A DNA stretch of 64,000 nt from Candidatus Cloacimonadota bacterium. Lineage in GTDB: Bacteria; Cloacimonadota; Cloacimonadia; Cloacimonadales; Cloacimonadaceae. Each line of letters opens with the position of its first letter. Positions within the stretch are counted from its first letter, which is position 1. The notes below the pieces were generated by a model. It saw nothing but the letters and a program-made list of their open reading frames with translations. It made no database searches and was not told where the DNA came from. Below are positions 50,766 through 58,833 of this stretch, piece by piece. The translations under genes were made by a program, and so were the position numbers. The DNA lies in the NCBI GenBank assembly GCA_012516855.1, contig JAAYWB010000060.1, forward strand, positions 21,086 through 85,085. The letters run 5' to 3'.

Positions 50766-51189
50766 GGTATAATTCCCTTTCGCAGGTTGCGTTGATTAGG
50801 GTGTTGCGGTTCTCGCTATTCCTCAGGTATTCGGAGAGCGAGCGCAGGATTTTCATATATTCTTTGCCGGCTTTTTGGGGAACCGCTATCATAAACACCA
50901 GTTGCACCGGCAGGTCGTCCACGCTATCAAATTCCAGCGGCTCGCGGACAAGGCAGACCGCGATCTTGATGCAGGTAACGGTCAGATCTCGCGCGTGAGG
51001 AATGGCCACGCCTTTGCCGATGCCGGTGCTCATGATGTCCTCACGGCCTTTCACCGCGGCCAGAAACCGCTCTGGTAAATCCAGGCAGCCGCTTTCCGCC
51101 AGCAGGTCTGTCATATAGGCCAGACAATCGGACTTCGATTCGAATCCATCGACGATCTTTACTAACTCGGGTTGGAAAAGTCTGTTCAT
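50716..51189 (-). CDS. PTS EIIA-type (PtsN-like) phosphocarrier protein
   Basis: A 157-residue single-domain EIIA of the fructose/nitrogen class. The phospho-acceptor His is in GKGVAIPHAR (about 70-79); flanking conserved text is VKGREDIMSTGIG and VFMIAVPQKAGKEYMKILRSLSEYL. No EIIB/C, HPr or EI gene is present in the window, so a regulatory PtsN-type role is more likely than sugar transport. The ATG at 51189 is preferred; the longer frame starts at a TTG at 51213. It is the first gene of the - strand operon and divergent from ribH. Confidence 0.8.
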   Translation of the reverse strand: MNRLFQPELVKIVDGFESKSDCLAYMTDLLAESGCLDLPERFLAAVKGREDIMSTGIGKGVAIPHARDLTVTCIKIAVCLVREPLEFDSVDDLPVQLVFMIAVPQKAGKEYMKILRSLSEYLRNSENRNTLINATCERELYHDVLTIEEVITDSINA

Positions 51190-51356
51190 CTTCGCACCAT
51201 ATTTTTGATTCAAACATGATTTTTTGATACTCCGTTTCCGTCAACCAAATTTTAGGCTCCCTTTCAAATTAGGTGTTTACCCCGGTGATTTCGATCCCGG
51301 AGGGTTGCATGGACAGCGGGTGTGTGAAGCAACCGGGTTGAAGCGATGCCATCTGG

Positions 51357-51470
51357 CCGTTAACACCCTTTCCTAGGTTTCGGTATTGCCTCCCGCACGA
51401 TGCCCGCATTCGATACGAGTATTTGGCGGGAGGCGGGGGAGAGGGACGGTCGCGAGCGCTCAGGGCCTGA
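51357..51470. repeat. Dispersed palindromic element, family B, copy 3
   Basis: The core gcctcccgcacgatgcccgc followed by attcgatacgagtatttg and cgggaggcg differs from copy 2 at only a few positions. The left flank (gaagcgatgccatctggccgtta) and right flank (gcgagcgctcagggc) also match copy 2. It is non-coding, in the divergent space between the PtsN-like gene and ribH. Confidence 0.75.
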
Positions 51471-51511
51471 CTGGCAGGATACAGCTCTTACTCGTTCACG
51501 AAAGATTTTCC

Positions 51512-51539
51512 TTGATTGAATCTGTGCTTTGAATATTCT
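51512..51539 (+). promoter_or_regulatory. Putative promoter of the ribH-nusB operon
   Basis: TTGATT (51512-51517) and TATTCT (51534-51539), both 4/6, are separated by 16 bases. They lie just upstream of ribH and follow repeat copy 3. The leader would be about 35 bases and contain AAGGAG. Confidence 0.4.
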
Positions 51540-51580
51540 GGTTTTTTGTGGAAAAATCCTTGGGAAAAGGAGCAAAAACA

Positions 51581-52060
51581 ATGAAGGTAATAGAAGGTAA
51601 CCTGGTTTCGAAGGGCTACAGATTCGCCCTGGTGGTCAGCCGTTTCAATGAACTGGTAAGCCGCAAGCTGATGGAGGGGGCGATGGACTGCCTGCTCCGT
51701 CACGAAGTCTTGGAAGACGATATCACGGTTATTTGGGTGCCCGGTGCTTTTGAAATCCCGCAGATGGCCAAAGCCGCGGCGCAGAGCGACAGTTACGATG
51801 CCGTAATCTGCCTGGGCGCGGTGATCCGGGGCGGCACACCCCATTTTGAATATGTGGCAGCGGAGGTTAGCAAAGGGGTGGCCCAGGTTGCCCTGAGCCA
51901 ATCCAAGCCCGTGATTTTCGGAGTGCTTACCACAGACACTATCGAGCAAGCCCTGGAACGCGCCGGCACCAAAGCCGGGAACAAAGGTTTTTCCGCTGCC
52001 AGCGCGGCTTTGGAAATGCTCAACCTGATGGCGGAACTCAAGCTTGGGACTAAGGCGTAA
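51581..52060 (+). CDS. ribH: 6,7-dimethyl-8-ribityllumazine synthase
   Basis: A 159-residue RibH, catalysing the penultimate riboflavin step from 5-amino-6-ribitylaminouracil and dihydroxybutanone phosphate. Motifs: [13 protein letters not shown] (about 20-32), WVPGAFEIP (about 52-60), [18 protein letters not shown] with the catalytic His (about 74-91), and [24 protein letters not shown]. The ATG at 51581 with AAGGAG eight bases upstream is preferred over the frame's first ATG at 51548. No other riboflavin genes are in the window. It heads a long + strand operon, with nusB overlapping by 17 bases, a linkage common in bacteria. Confidence 0.95.
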   Translation: MKVIEGNLVSKGYRFALVVSRFNELVSRKLMEGAMDCLLRHEVLEDDITVIWVPGAFEIPQMAKAAAQSDSYDAVICLGAVIRGGTPHFEYVAAEVSKGVAQVALSQSKPVIFGVLTTDTIEQALERAGTKAGNKGFSAASAALEMLNLMAELKLGTKA

Positions 52061-52520
52061 ATCCCGCGAACTGGCGGCCCAAACCCTTTACGCGCTTGAT
52101 TTTCGGGAACTGGACCCGGAGTTCCTGGAATACGGGATGCTGAACAGCTATCCCGATGTGCTGAATGAACTCGCCAAACTGGAAAAGATGCGCAACTCGG
52201 CGACGGTGATCGATTTTGCCGACGATTTGGTGAAAAACGCCATCATCAACCGCACCGAGATCATCCAGAAAATAGAGAAACACAGCGAAAACTGGAGCGT
52301 GGAAAGTATCTCCCACATGGACAGAAACGTGCTGCAAGTAGCTGTATATGAATTGCTCTATACGGACACTCCGCCGGCTGTGGTGATCAACGAAGCGCTC
52401 GAAATCGGCAAGAAATTCTGCGAGGAAGGCGCGGTGAAGTTTATCAACGGGGTCCTGGATTCCGTGAACAAAGAACTGCGCGCGAAGGAAAGCATAGAGG
52501 GCATTGCCCGACTGAGGTAA
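52044..52520 (+). CDS. nusB: Transcription antitermination factor NusB
   Basis: A 158-residue all-helical NusB, the RNA-binding antitermination factor for rRNA operons. Typical features: [19 protein letters not shown] at the N-terminus, and [47 protein letters not shown] at the C-terminus (about 93-140). The start is TTG at 52044, inside the end of ribH; the conserved N-terminus requires it, since no ATG or GTG lies at that point. It is followed two bases later by the glycosyltransferase gene. Confidence 0.93.
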   Translation: MGLRRKSRELAAQTLYALDFRELDPEFLEYGMLNSYPDVLNELAKLEKMRNSATVIDFADDLVKNAIINRTEIIQKIEKHSENWSVESISHMDRNVLQVAVYELLYTDTPPAVVINEALEIGKKFCEEGAVKFINGVLDSVNKELRAKESIEGIARLR

Positions 52521-52522
52521 AA

Positions 52523-53422
52523 ATGGAAAAGAACCCAGCTTTGATCTGCTCTTTGGGCGTGTTCGCCTATAACGAAGCGGATAACATCATCCCCCTGCTG
52601 GACTCGCTTTGCAATCAGAACTTAAAGCAGGCCAGCATCGCGGAAATCATTGTGGTTTCCAGCGCCAGCACGGACGGCACGGACGAACTGGTGGAGAATT
52701 ATACCAGCCGGGACCCGCGGGTGCGCTTGATCCGCCAGGCAAGGCGGGAAGGCAAATCCAGCGCCATCAACCTATTTATTGCGGAGGCTAAATCGCCGAT
52801 CCTGATAGTGATTTCCGGAGACGTTATCCCGGCGCCCACAACTATCGAAAAACTGGCCGTAGCTTTCAATGACCCTAAGGTTGGGGCCAGTGGCGGCAGG
52901 CCTGTTCCTGTGAATCCCGTCAACACTTTTATGGGTTTCGCTGTGCATCTGCTCTGGCGCTTGCATCACCGCATGGCCATGATTTCGCCCAAATTGGGTG
53001 AAATGATAGCCTTTCGTAAGCTGATGGATTCCATCCCGGCCGAATCCGCGGTTGACGAAGCCAGCATCGAGGCCATTGTCCGCTCCCACGGTCTGAAACT
53101 TCGCTACGTTCCTGACGCGATCATCAGCAACAAAGGCCCCACGAACCTGAAAGACTTCATCAAGCAACGCCGCCGCATCCAGAACGGCCATCTCTGGCTG
53201 AAGCAAAAACAGGACTACAAGGTGGTCTCCCAGGATGGGGGCACCCTGCTCTGGATACTCCTGGCCGAATTGCGCGAATACCCGGCTTCTGCACCCAAAG
53301 TGTTTGCCGTGATGCTTTTGGAAATGTATTGCCGGCTTTTGGGCTCCTGGGATTTTTACATCAAGGGCAAAAACCCCTTCGCTTGGGATATCGCCCGGTC
53401 CACCAAGGATTTGGGACGTTAA
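52523..53422 (+). CDS. Family 2 glycosyltransferase
   Basis: A 299-residue GT-A fold glycosyltransferase: N-terminal LGVFAYNEADNIIPLLDSL (about 10-28), VVSSASTDGTDELV (about 44-57), REGKSSAINLFI (about 74-85), and SGDVIP as the metal/nucleotide Asp motif (about 97-102), with an acceptor segment (VDEASIEAIV, ISNKGPTNLKDFIKQRRRI). A C-terminal hydrophobic stretch (about 250-280) may bind the membrane. GAGG lies before the ATG. It is followed 15 bases later by a radical SAM gene, and the pair recalls envelope-polysaccharide or lipid modification. Donor and acceptor are unknown. Confidence 0.85.
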   Translation: MEKNPALICSLGVFAYNEADNIIPLLDSLCNQNLKQASIAEIIVVSSASTDGTDELVENYTSRDPRVRLIRQARREGKSSAINLFIAEAKSPILIVISGDVIPAPTTIEKLAVAFNDPKVGASGGRPVPVNPVNTFMGFAVHLLWRLHHRMAMISPKLGEMIAFRKLMDSIPAESAVDEASIEAIVRSHGLKLRYVPDAIISNKGPTNLKDFIKQRRRIQNGHLWLKQKQDYKVVSQDGGTLLWILLAELREYPASAPKVFAVMLLEMYCRLLGSWDFYIKGKNPFAWDIARSTKDLGR

Positions 53423-53437
53423 GGATTTTTGAACGCC

Positions 53438-54520
53438 ATGCTCAATCTGCTTTTCAGGATGCTCGGATACTGGCTGATGAAGCATCTCGGTTTTCCCCGC
53501 CTCCTGCCCATGAGTTATACCGTAAGCCTGCTCTACACCTGCAATTCGCGCTGCAGCACCTGTAATGTCTGGAAGAAGAAAGCCCACAATTTCACAGTGG
53601 AAGAATACGCCAAAACCTTCAAGAAGATAGGACGCTCGCCTTACTGGATCACATTCAGCGGAGGTGAGCCCTTTCTGCGCAAGGACATTGTGGAAGTGGT
53701 CTCCACCATTTATGAGATTTCACGCCCCAACATAATCAACATCCCCACCAACGGCATCCTCACCGGCACCATAGTGGAAAAGACCGCCGCGATCGCCAGG
53801 GCCTGCCCCAAGTCCCAGGTGATCATCAACATATCGGTGGACGGCATCGGCGAACAGCACGACGAGATACGCAAGGTGCCAGGCAACTACAAGAAGACGA
53901 TGGCCACCTTCCAGAAGCTAAAAGCCCTGCAGATCCCCAATCTGGCAGTGGGCATCCATACCGTGATTTCGCAGTTCAATGTGGATACCTTTCCAGGCAT
54001 CGCCAACGAATTGCTGCGTCTTAAACCGGATGCCTACATCACCGAGATTGCCGAGGAGAGGGGAGAACTGGACACCTTTGGGGCCCAGATTACGCCCAGC
54101 CTTGTGGCTTATAAATCCGCCATCGATTATCTAATCCACCGCATCAAAAACGAAAAATACAAGGGGATGAACAAGATCACAATGGCTTTCAGGATAGAGT
54201 ATTACAATCTGGTGAAACGCATCATGCGCGACGAACGCCAGATATTGCCCTGTTATGCCGGAGTGGCTTCAGCCCAGATCTCGCCGGACGGTGACGTTTG
54301 GAGCTGCTGTGTCAAGGCAAAGTCTTTGGGCAATCTGCGCGCCAGTAAATACAATTTCCGCGAGATTTGGTTCAACCACGAATCCGAACTGGAGCGCCGT
54401 TCCATTCATAAAAAACAGTGCTGGTGCCCACTGGCCAACGCCGCCTATACCAACATGCTGATGGATATTCCCACGCTGATGAGGGTTTTTTGGCGCAGCA
54501 TGATCAAATGGTGGAATTAA
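53438..54520 (+). CDS. Radical SAM/SPASM-like enzyme
   Basis: A 360-residue radical SAM enzyme. The SAM-cluster motif is Cys35-x3-Cys39-x2-Cys42 (CNSRCSTC). Further motifs are FSGGEPFLRKDI (about 70-81), the SAM-binding NIPTNG and IINISVDGIGEQHDEIRK, and a C-terminal Cys-rich auxiliary-cluster region (CYAGVASAQISPDG, WSCCVKAKSLGN, CWCP). This is the architecture of SPASM-type enzymes that modify peptides or sugars. A TTG at 53429 directly after AAGGA is an alternative start. It sits between the glycosyltransferase and a membrane protein gene, with one base to the latter. The substrate is unknown. Confidence 0.85.
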   Translation: MLNLLFRMLGYWLMKHLGFPRLLPMSYTVSLLYTCNSRCSTCNVWKKKAHNFTVEEYAKTFKKIGRSPYWITFSGGEPFLRKDIVEVVSTIYEISRPNIINIPTNGILTGTIVEKTAAIARACPKSQVIINISVDGIGEQHDEIRKVPGNYKKTMATFQKLKALQIPNLAVGIHTVISQFNVDTFPGIANELLRLKPDAYITEIAEERGELDTFGAQITPSLVAYKSAIDYLIHRIKNEKYKGMNKITMAFRIEYYNLVKRIMRDERQILPCYAGVASAQISPDGDVWSCCVKAKSLGNLRASKYNFREIWFNHESELERRSIHKKQCWCPLANAAYTNMLMDIPTLMRVFWRSMIKWWN

Positions 54521-54521
54521 A

Positions 54522-55874
54522 ATGATCAAACTACAAAGCAAATACGCCCTGTCTCCTCAAAGCATCTGTGAACACCAGTCTTCCCAGGATGGCCGTTACG
54601 CCTGGTTCCTCTGCGTGGCCCACGAAGAGAACGACATCGCCTTGGAGGAGATCCTGGCCGGGGTGAAACTGGAAGTATTGAATGCCAAGGTGCTTGAGAT
54701 CAGCAAGATGGAGATCGAGAACTGGCTCAAGAGCTTCTTCGCTGATTTCCACTGGAAGCTGCATGCCAGCCTGCGCCGCACAAATCTGCGGGAAAAGGGC
54801 CTGTCCCTCTTTTTCGCTGTGTGTTTTGACCATGATCTCATCTTTGTGCAGTTTGGCCGTCTCTTTTGTGCCGTCACCAATGGGAAAAAACTGGAAACGG
54901 TGGGCCGGAACTGGAAGAATTACCACGTGCAAAGCTTGAAGAATCTGAATCTGCTGGGCCTTTCGGAAGAAGACATCCGGGTGAAACCGCTAAAATTCCA
55001 TCTGAAAGAAAATGAAAGCCTGGTGGTGCTGCCCGGAAAAGTGGCAGCCAAGGTTTTCGGAAGCTCTCCTGACGTGAGCAGCCTGCAGCCGCTGGTGGAA
55101 TCCTTCAGCTCTGCCTCTCCGGCGCTGTGGCTCATCCTCAAGCATCAAACTCCTCTGGCCAAACCCAAAAAACGCCGACTGACCAAGCTGGAGATCAGCA
55201 CCCTGTTCCTGCTTCTGGGAACGGCTTTGGCCATAATTTACATGGCCCTGGGGAACCGCATCATCGGTGTGGGCTTCTACCGCGCCAAGAAAATGGTCAA
55301 CGAAAAGATCGAGCAGGCTATAACCGTTTTGAACATGCCGGCCCGGAACGTGCAACTGGTCCGGAATTGGAGCATGGAACTGCCCTTCAGGGTTACATCC
55401 TCTCCCGCATTCAACCAGCAGAATGTGTTTCTGGTCAGCGGGGCCGATATCTACGCTTATAAGCTTTCCTCCCGCGAGCAGCTTTGGAAACAGAACTATC
55501 CTGCCCCGGTGGGCGCGATAATGACCACGGCGGCTGGACTGAACGCAACCCTCACCAATGGCAACACCTTGGGGCTGGATTTGCGGGGAAATGAAGTCTG
55601 GAGCCAGTCGTTGCAGGCTCTGGCTAACGAAAAGTCCAACCTGACCATGCTGGAGATCACGCCGGCTCAGGAAAAGCGCATCGATAAAAACCTCACCGTG
55701 CTCCCTCTCAGGCGGGGACTGGCAATTCTGGACAGCCAGCAGGGCAAACTGATGAGTGAACTGTCCCTGCCGGAAGAGCTTAGGTTTATATCCATGTATG
55801 ACGATTACAACAGTTGTTTTTACCTGGTTACGCAGGATTCCCTGGTCTGCGTGAACCTGAACATTGTGAACTAA
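54522..55874 (+). CDS. Single-span membrane protein with C-terminal propeller-like domain
   Basis: A 450-residue protein without a signal peptide. The first 210 residues form a cytosolic alpha/beta domain with a vague likeness to PP2C-type phosphatases (GLSLFFAVCFDHDLIFVQFGRLFCAVTNG) but without the metal-binding Asp motifs. One membrane helix lies at about 224-243 (ISTLFLLLGTALAIIYMAL). The rest (about 265-450) shows PQQ/propeller-like repeats (PAFNQQNVFLVSGADIYAYKLSSREQLWKQ, GNTLGLDLRGNEVWSQSL, GLAILDSQQGKLMSEL), presumably periplasmic. I do not recognise the family. It is in an operon with the radical SAM gene and DUF4159, so it may couple envelope sensing to a cytosolic domain. Confidence 0.65.
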   Translation: MIKLQSKYALSPQSICEHQSSQDGRYAWFLCVAHEENDIALEEILAGVKLEVLNAKVLEISKMEIENWLKSFFADFHWKLHASLRRTNLREKGLSLFFAVCFDHDLIFVQFGRLFCAVTNGKKLETVGRNWKNYHVQSLKNLNLLGLSEEDIRVKPLKFHLKENESLVVLPGKVAAKVFGSSPDVSSLQPLVESFSSASPALWLILKHQTPLAKPKKRRLTKLEISTLFLLLGTALAIIYMALGNRIIGVGFYRAKKMVNEKIEQAITVLNMPARNVQLVRNWSMELPFRVTSSPAFNQQNVFLVSGADIYAYKLSSREQLWKQNYPAPVGAIMTTAAGLNATLTNGNTLGLDLRGNEVWSQSLQALANEKSNLTMLEITPAQEKRIDKNLTVLPLRRGLAILDSQQGKLMSELSLPEELRFISMYDDYNSCFYLVTQDSLVCVNLNIVN

Positions 55875-55875
55875 G

Positions 55876-56547
55876 ATGCCCCGAAACCTGCTTTCGATCA
55901 TACTCCTGATCCTTTCCACCACCTTGGGTGCCGTGACCGGAAACGTCACCACCACGGGCTTCGCCCGGCTCCAATATGACGGCGGAGGGGATTGGTACAA
56001 CGATCCGGAGGTTTTGCCCAATCTGGCCCGTTTTGTGAACGCGAGCCTGAACACCACTTTTCCCCTCGACCAAAGCGTGGTCAAAGCCGGCGAAGCAAAG
56101 CTTTTCGAATATCCTTTCGTTTATTTAACCGGGCACGGCAACATCCGCTGGGATGACCGCGAAGTGGAAAATTTGCGCCAGTGGATGCTGCGCGGGGGCT
56201 TTCTCTACGCCGATGACGATTATGGCATGGATTCCTCTTTCCGGCGTGAGATCAAACGGGTCTTTCCAGAATACGAGCTGGTGGAGTTGGATGGCTCTTC
56301 ACCCTTGTTTACCAGCTTTTTCGATTTTAGCGGCGGTCTGCCCAAAATCCACCTGCACGACGAAAAGCCGCCCCAGGCCTTTGGCATTTTTGACGATGAC
56401 GGCCGCCTGATGTGTCTATATACCTACGAAACAAATATCAGCGACGGCTGGGCCGATCCCGCCACTCACAAGGATCCGCCGGAAGTGCGCGAAACAGCTC
56501 TCCGCTTTGGCTGCAACATCATCTACTACCTGCTTACCCGGAGTTGA
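55876..56547 (+). CDS. DUF4159-like exported protein
   Basis: A 223-residue protein with an N-terminal signal peptide (about 1-20, RNLLSIILLILSTTLGAVTG) and a DUF4159-like, glutamine-amidotransferase-like fold: FARLQYDGGGDWYNDPEVLPNLARFVN (about 29-55), FVYLTGHGNIRWDDREVENLRQW (about 81-103), and GGFLYADDDYGMDSSFRREIKRVFPE (about 108-133). Such domains are often found near von Willebrand-factor/MoxR systems, as I recall, but none are here. It begins one base after the propeller protein gene and is translationally linked to the LpxH-like gene downstream. The function is unknown. Confidence 0.75.
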   Translation: MPRNLLSIILLILSTTLGAVTGNVTTTGFARLQYDGGGDWYNDPEVLPNLARFVNASLNTTFPLDQSVVKAGEAKLFEYPFVYLTGHGNIRWDDREVENLRQWMLRGGFLYADDDYGMDSSFRREIKRVFPEYELVELDGSSPLFTSFFDFSGGLPKIHLHDEKPPQAFGIFDDDGRLMCLYTYETNISDGWADPATHKDPPEVRETALRFGCNIIYYLLTRS

Positions 56548-56548
56548 G

Positions 56549-57376
56549 ATGCGCATCTGCGTGCTGTCTGACGTGCATTACAAATACGTGTTCAAAGACA
56601 CTTACGACCGTGCCAACGCCAATCTGGCGCTCGACTTTCTGAAACAGGCAGTGGGAAAATACGACTTGATGGTGCTCAACGGCGATATCTTCGACCTCTG
56701 GTTCGACTGGAAATACGCCATCATAAAGCAGTACTTTCCCATTCTCCACCGCCTGGCGGAGATTCGTGAACACGGCTGCAGGCTGGTTCTGATCAGCGGC
56801 AACCACGATTTCTGGTTCAATGATTTTTTCCGAGATTATCTTGAAATCGAGGTTTACAATAACTCTTTCAGCCTGAAGGAGGACGGCCTCAGGGTGCTGT
56901 TCACCCACGGCGATTTGCACACCGTGAACGACCTCCGCTACAAGTTTTTCCGGCGCCTGATCCGCATGAAGCTCAGCAAGAAGCTCTTTTCCCTGTTGCA
57001 CCCTGATCTCGCTCTGTTGATCGGGGGAAAGCTCTCCCGCTCCAGCCGGTTCCGGCAGGTATCCTCTCTGCTCCAATCCAAAAAAAGTGCGGGACTGAGC
57101 CGTTACGCGGAGTATATGATTGGAAAAAAGGATTATGACCTGGTTTGCATGGGCCACAGCCACCATCCCGGGATAACCCGGCTAAAAGGTGGAATTTACG
57201 CCAACAGCGGCGACTGGACCCGGCACCACAGCTACCTGGAGATAGATTCTGGCCAGGTGAGCCTCAAATATTACAAAAGCAAGGAGATGCACAATGCTCA
57301 AAACCCCGCAGAAGATCGCCCTGGTGGCGATGGTCCTGGTTCTCAGCCTCAGCCTGCTGAACTGCCAGACCAATGA
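56549..57376 (+). CDS. LpxH-like UDP-2,3-diacylglucosamine hydrolase/metallophosphatase
   Basis: A 275-residue calcineurin-like phosphoesterase. Metal motifs: LSDVHY (Asp8, His10), NGDIFDLW (Asp46), ISGNHDFW (about 84-91), FTHGDLH and MGHSHHPG, the last typical of LpxH-type enzymes that make lipid X for lipid A. The ATG at 56549 with GGAG five bases upstream is used. The frame runs to 57376, 83 bases into the cyclophilin gene, so the last 27 residues are read in another frame over that gene's signal peptide; the folded domain ends before. Lipid A synthesis is plausible because the organism is Gram-negative, but other substrates are possible. Confidence 0.82.
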   Translation: MRICVLSDVHYKYVFKDTYDRANANLALDFLKQAVGKYDLMVLNGDIFDLWFDWKYAIIKQYFPILHRLAEIREHGCRLVLISGNHDFWFNDFFRDYLEIEVYNNSFSLKEDGLRVLFTHGDLHTVNDLRYKFFRRLIRMKLSKKLFSLLHPDLALLIGGKLSRSSRFRQVSSLLQSKKSAGLSRYAEYMIGKKDYDLVCMGHSHHPGITRLKGGIYANSGDWTRHHSYLEIDSGQVSLKYYKSKEMHNAQNPAEDRPGGDGPGSQPQPAELPDQ

Positions 57377-58151
57377 ACTGAAGTCGGCAGGAGCCGCAAA
57401 ACTGGAGGAAAAATTGGATAAGGAAACCCAAGTGAAGACCGCAGTGATCGAAACCAACCAAGGCAACATTGAGCTGGAACTCTGGCCCAATCTGGCACCC
57501 AAGACGGTGGACAACTTCCTGAAACTGGCGGCGGAAGGCTTTTATAACCAGACCTACTTTCACCGCGTCATCCCGGATTTCATGATCCAGGGCGGTGACC
57601 CCAACACCAAGGACGGCGACCGTTCCAATGATGGCATGGGCGGGCCCGGCTACCAATTTGAAGACGAATGCTACGCTCCGGGTGAAGCGGTCACCGGCGA
57701 GGTCAACGATGAAGAGACAGCCATGCTGGTCTGGACCAAGATCATCATCCCCTACATGCAGTCGGGCAAAAATCCCCAGCAGGAGGTCTTCGACATCGTA
57801 AGAGCCGTGCAGGAAGAACAGAGTCCGGAACCGATCTTTGGCAAGACCGTGGAGTGGTACCAGAACCGCACCGGCATCAGCGAACCACTCCGGAAACAAA
57901 TACTTAAGGCCTCCGTTCTTTATTCCTACATCTGCATGGCCAATTCCGGACCCAACACCAACGGCTCCCAGTTCTTCATCGTCACCAAACAGCCCGGAAC
58001 TCCCTGGCTGGACGGCAAACACACCGTTTTCGGCAAAGTAGCCAGCGGCATGGACGTGGTGCACAAGATAGAAAATCTGCCCCGGGACAAACAGGACAAT
58101 CCAGAAGTTGGAAACCGGGCCATCATCAAGGCCATAAACCTAACGAAATAA
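57294..58151 (+). CDS. Cyclophilin-type peptidyl-prolyl isomerase, lipoprotein, with internal insert
   Basis: A 285-residue exported prolyl isomerase. The signal peptide ends in a lipobox LSLLN|C (Cys24), so it is probably membrane-anchored. Cyclophilin blocks: TAVIETNQGNIELELWPNLAPKTVDNFLKLA (about 49-79), the active-site FHRVIPDFMIQGGD (about 90-103), then NSGPNTNGSQFFIVTKQP and LDGKHTVFGKV. A helical insert of roughly 85 residues (about 122-205) separates the active-site half from the rest. The end reads NRAIIKAINL. AAGGAG seven bases before the ATG supports this start inside the LpxH-like frame. Confidence 0.9.
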   Translation: MLKTPQKIALVAMVLVLSLSLLNCQTNELKSAGAAKLEEKLDKETQVKTAVIETNQGNIELELWPNLAPKTVDNFLKLAAEGFYNQTYFHRVIPDFMIQGGDPNTKDGDRSNDGMGGPGYQFEDECYAPGEAVTGEVNDEETAMLVWTKIIIPYMQSGKNPQQEVFDIVRAVQEEQSPEPIFGKTVEWYQNRTGISEPLRKQILKASVLYSYICMANSGPNTNGSQFFIVTKQPGTPWLDGKHTVFGKVASGMDVVHKIENLPRDKQDNPEVGNRAIIKAINLTK

Positions 58152-58160
58152 GGCTCTACC

Positions 58161-58610
58161 ATGGCACGAACCTCTGAATCCGCCCTGCAGCAGGAGATCA
58201 TGGCCTGGATCAGCCAGAACCAGTATGTCTATCTGGCCACGGTCGATAAAAAACAAGCCCGGGTACGTCCCGTGGTGCTATTCATGTATGAAGACCGCTA
58301 TTTCTTCGCCACCTTCAGCGGAGACGCGAAGGTCGGCCAGATCAGTGCCAACAAGTGGGTGGAGGTCTGCGTGCCTCTTCGTGAATCCGGGAACACAGGC
58401 TACATCCGCCTCACTGGCATTGCCAGGATTGTTACCAACGCAGCGCTCAAGGCTGAAGCCTCCGAGCGCTGCTTCTTTTTTGACGAATATTTCCACGGCT
58501 ATGATGATCCGGACTACACCTTGATCGAGTTTGAAGCCGACTTCGCTGAATACCTCCGTCCCGGCGAGCGCACCAGCCAGACCTGCAACCTCAAACGCCA
58601 TACCGGTTGA
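58161..58610 (+). CDS. Pyridoxamine 5'-phosphate oxidase-family (flavin-binding split-barrel) protein
   Basis: A 149-residue split-barrel protein: VYLATVDKKQARVRPVVLFMYEDRYFFATFSGDAKVGQI (about 23-61), VEVCVPLRESGNTGYIRLTGIARIV (about 67-91), and a Tyr/Asp-rich segment before ADFAEYLRPGERT. The family binds FMN or F420 and reduces small molecules; without the full PNPOx substrate residues the role is undefined. It starts nine bases after the cyclophilin stop in the same operon. Confidence 0.8.
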   Translation: MARTSESALQQEIMAWISQNQYVYLATVDKKQARVRPVVLFMYEDRYFFATFSGDAKVGQISANKWVEVCVPLRESGNTGYIRLTGIARIVTNAALKAEASERCFFFDEYFHGYDDPDYTLIEFEADFAEYLRPGERTSQTCNLKRHTG

Positions 58611-58635
58611 CACCGGAGCAGAATCAGGATTGATA

Positions 58636-58833
58636 ATGAAAGCGATTTTCACCTACGACGACGAGCAACTAGGCAAGAGTTACATCGTGATCCCCAAAAT
58701 CCGTGAGATCAGCAGGGTTCTGGGTAATGTTGTGATCACATTCGACAACGGAGACAAGCGCACCCTGGCTGTGGACGACACCCAGGGTGCAATCCAGCAG
58801 ATGCTGGAGGCCATCGAAAAGTTCTATTCGTGA
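58636..58833 (+). CDS. Conserved-looking 65-aa protein, unknown function
   Basis: A small soluble protein of 65 residues starting MKAIFTYDDEQLG, with alternating beta-strand and helix patterns and an acidic C-terminal helix (QQMLEAIEKFYS). AGGA lies seven bases before the ATG at 58636; an upstream in-frame ATG inside the preceding gene is rejected. The ZIP gene starts with GTG in its last codons (four-base overlap), so it is translated as part of the operon. It has no cysteines, no signal and no recognised family. Confidence 0.6.
   Translation: MKAIFTYDDEQLGKSYIVIPKIREISRVLGNVVITFDNGDKRTLAVDDTQGAIQQMLEAIEKFYS

Noticed and set aside
55000..56084. 364-residue frame on the - strand across the membrane propeller and DUF4159 genes
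   Set aside because: Antisense to two genes with a signal peptide or membrane helix and tight + strand spacing; the translation is low-complexity.
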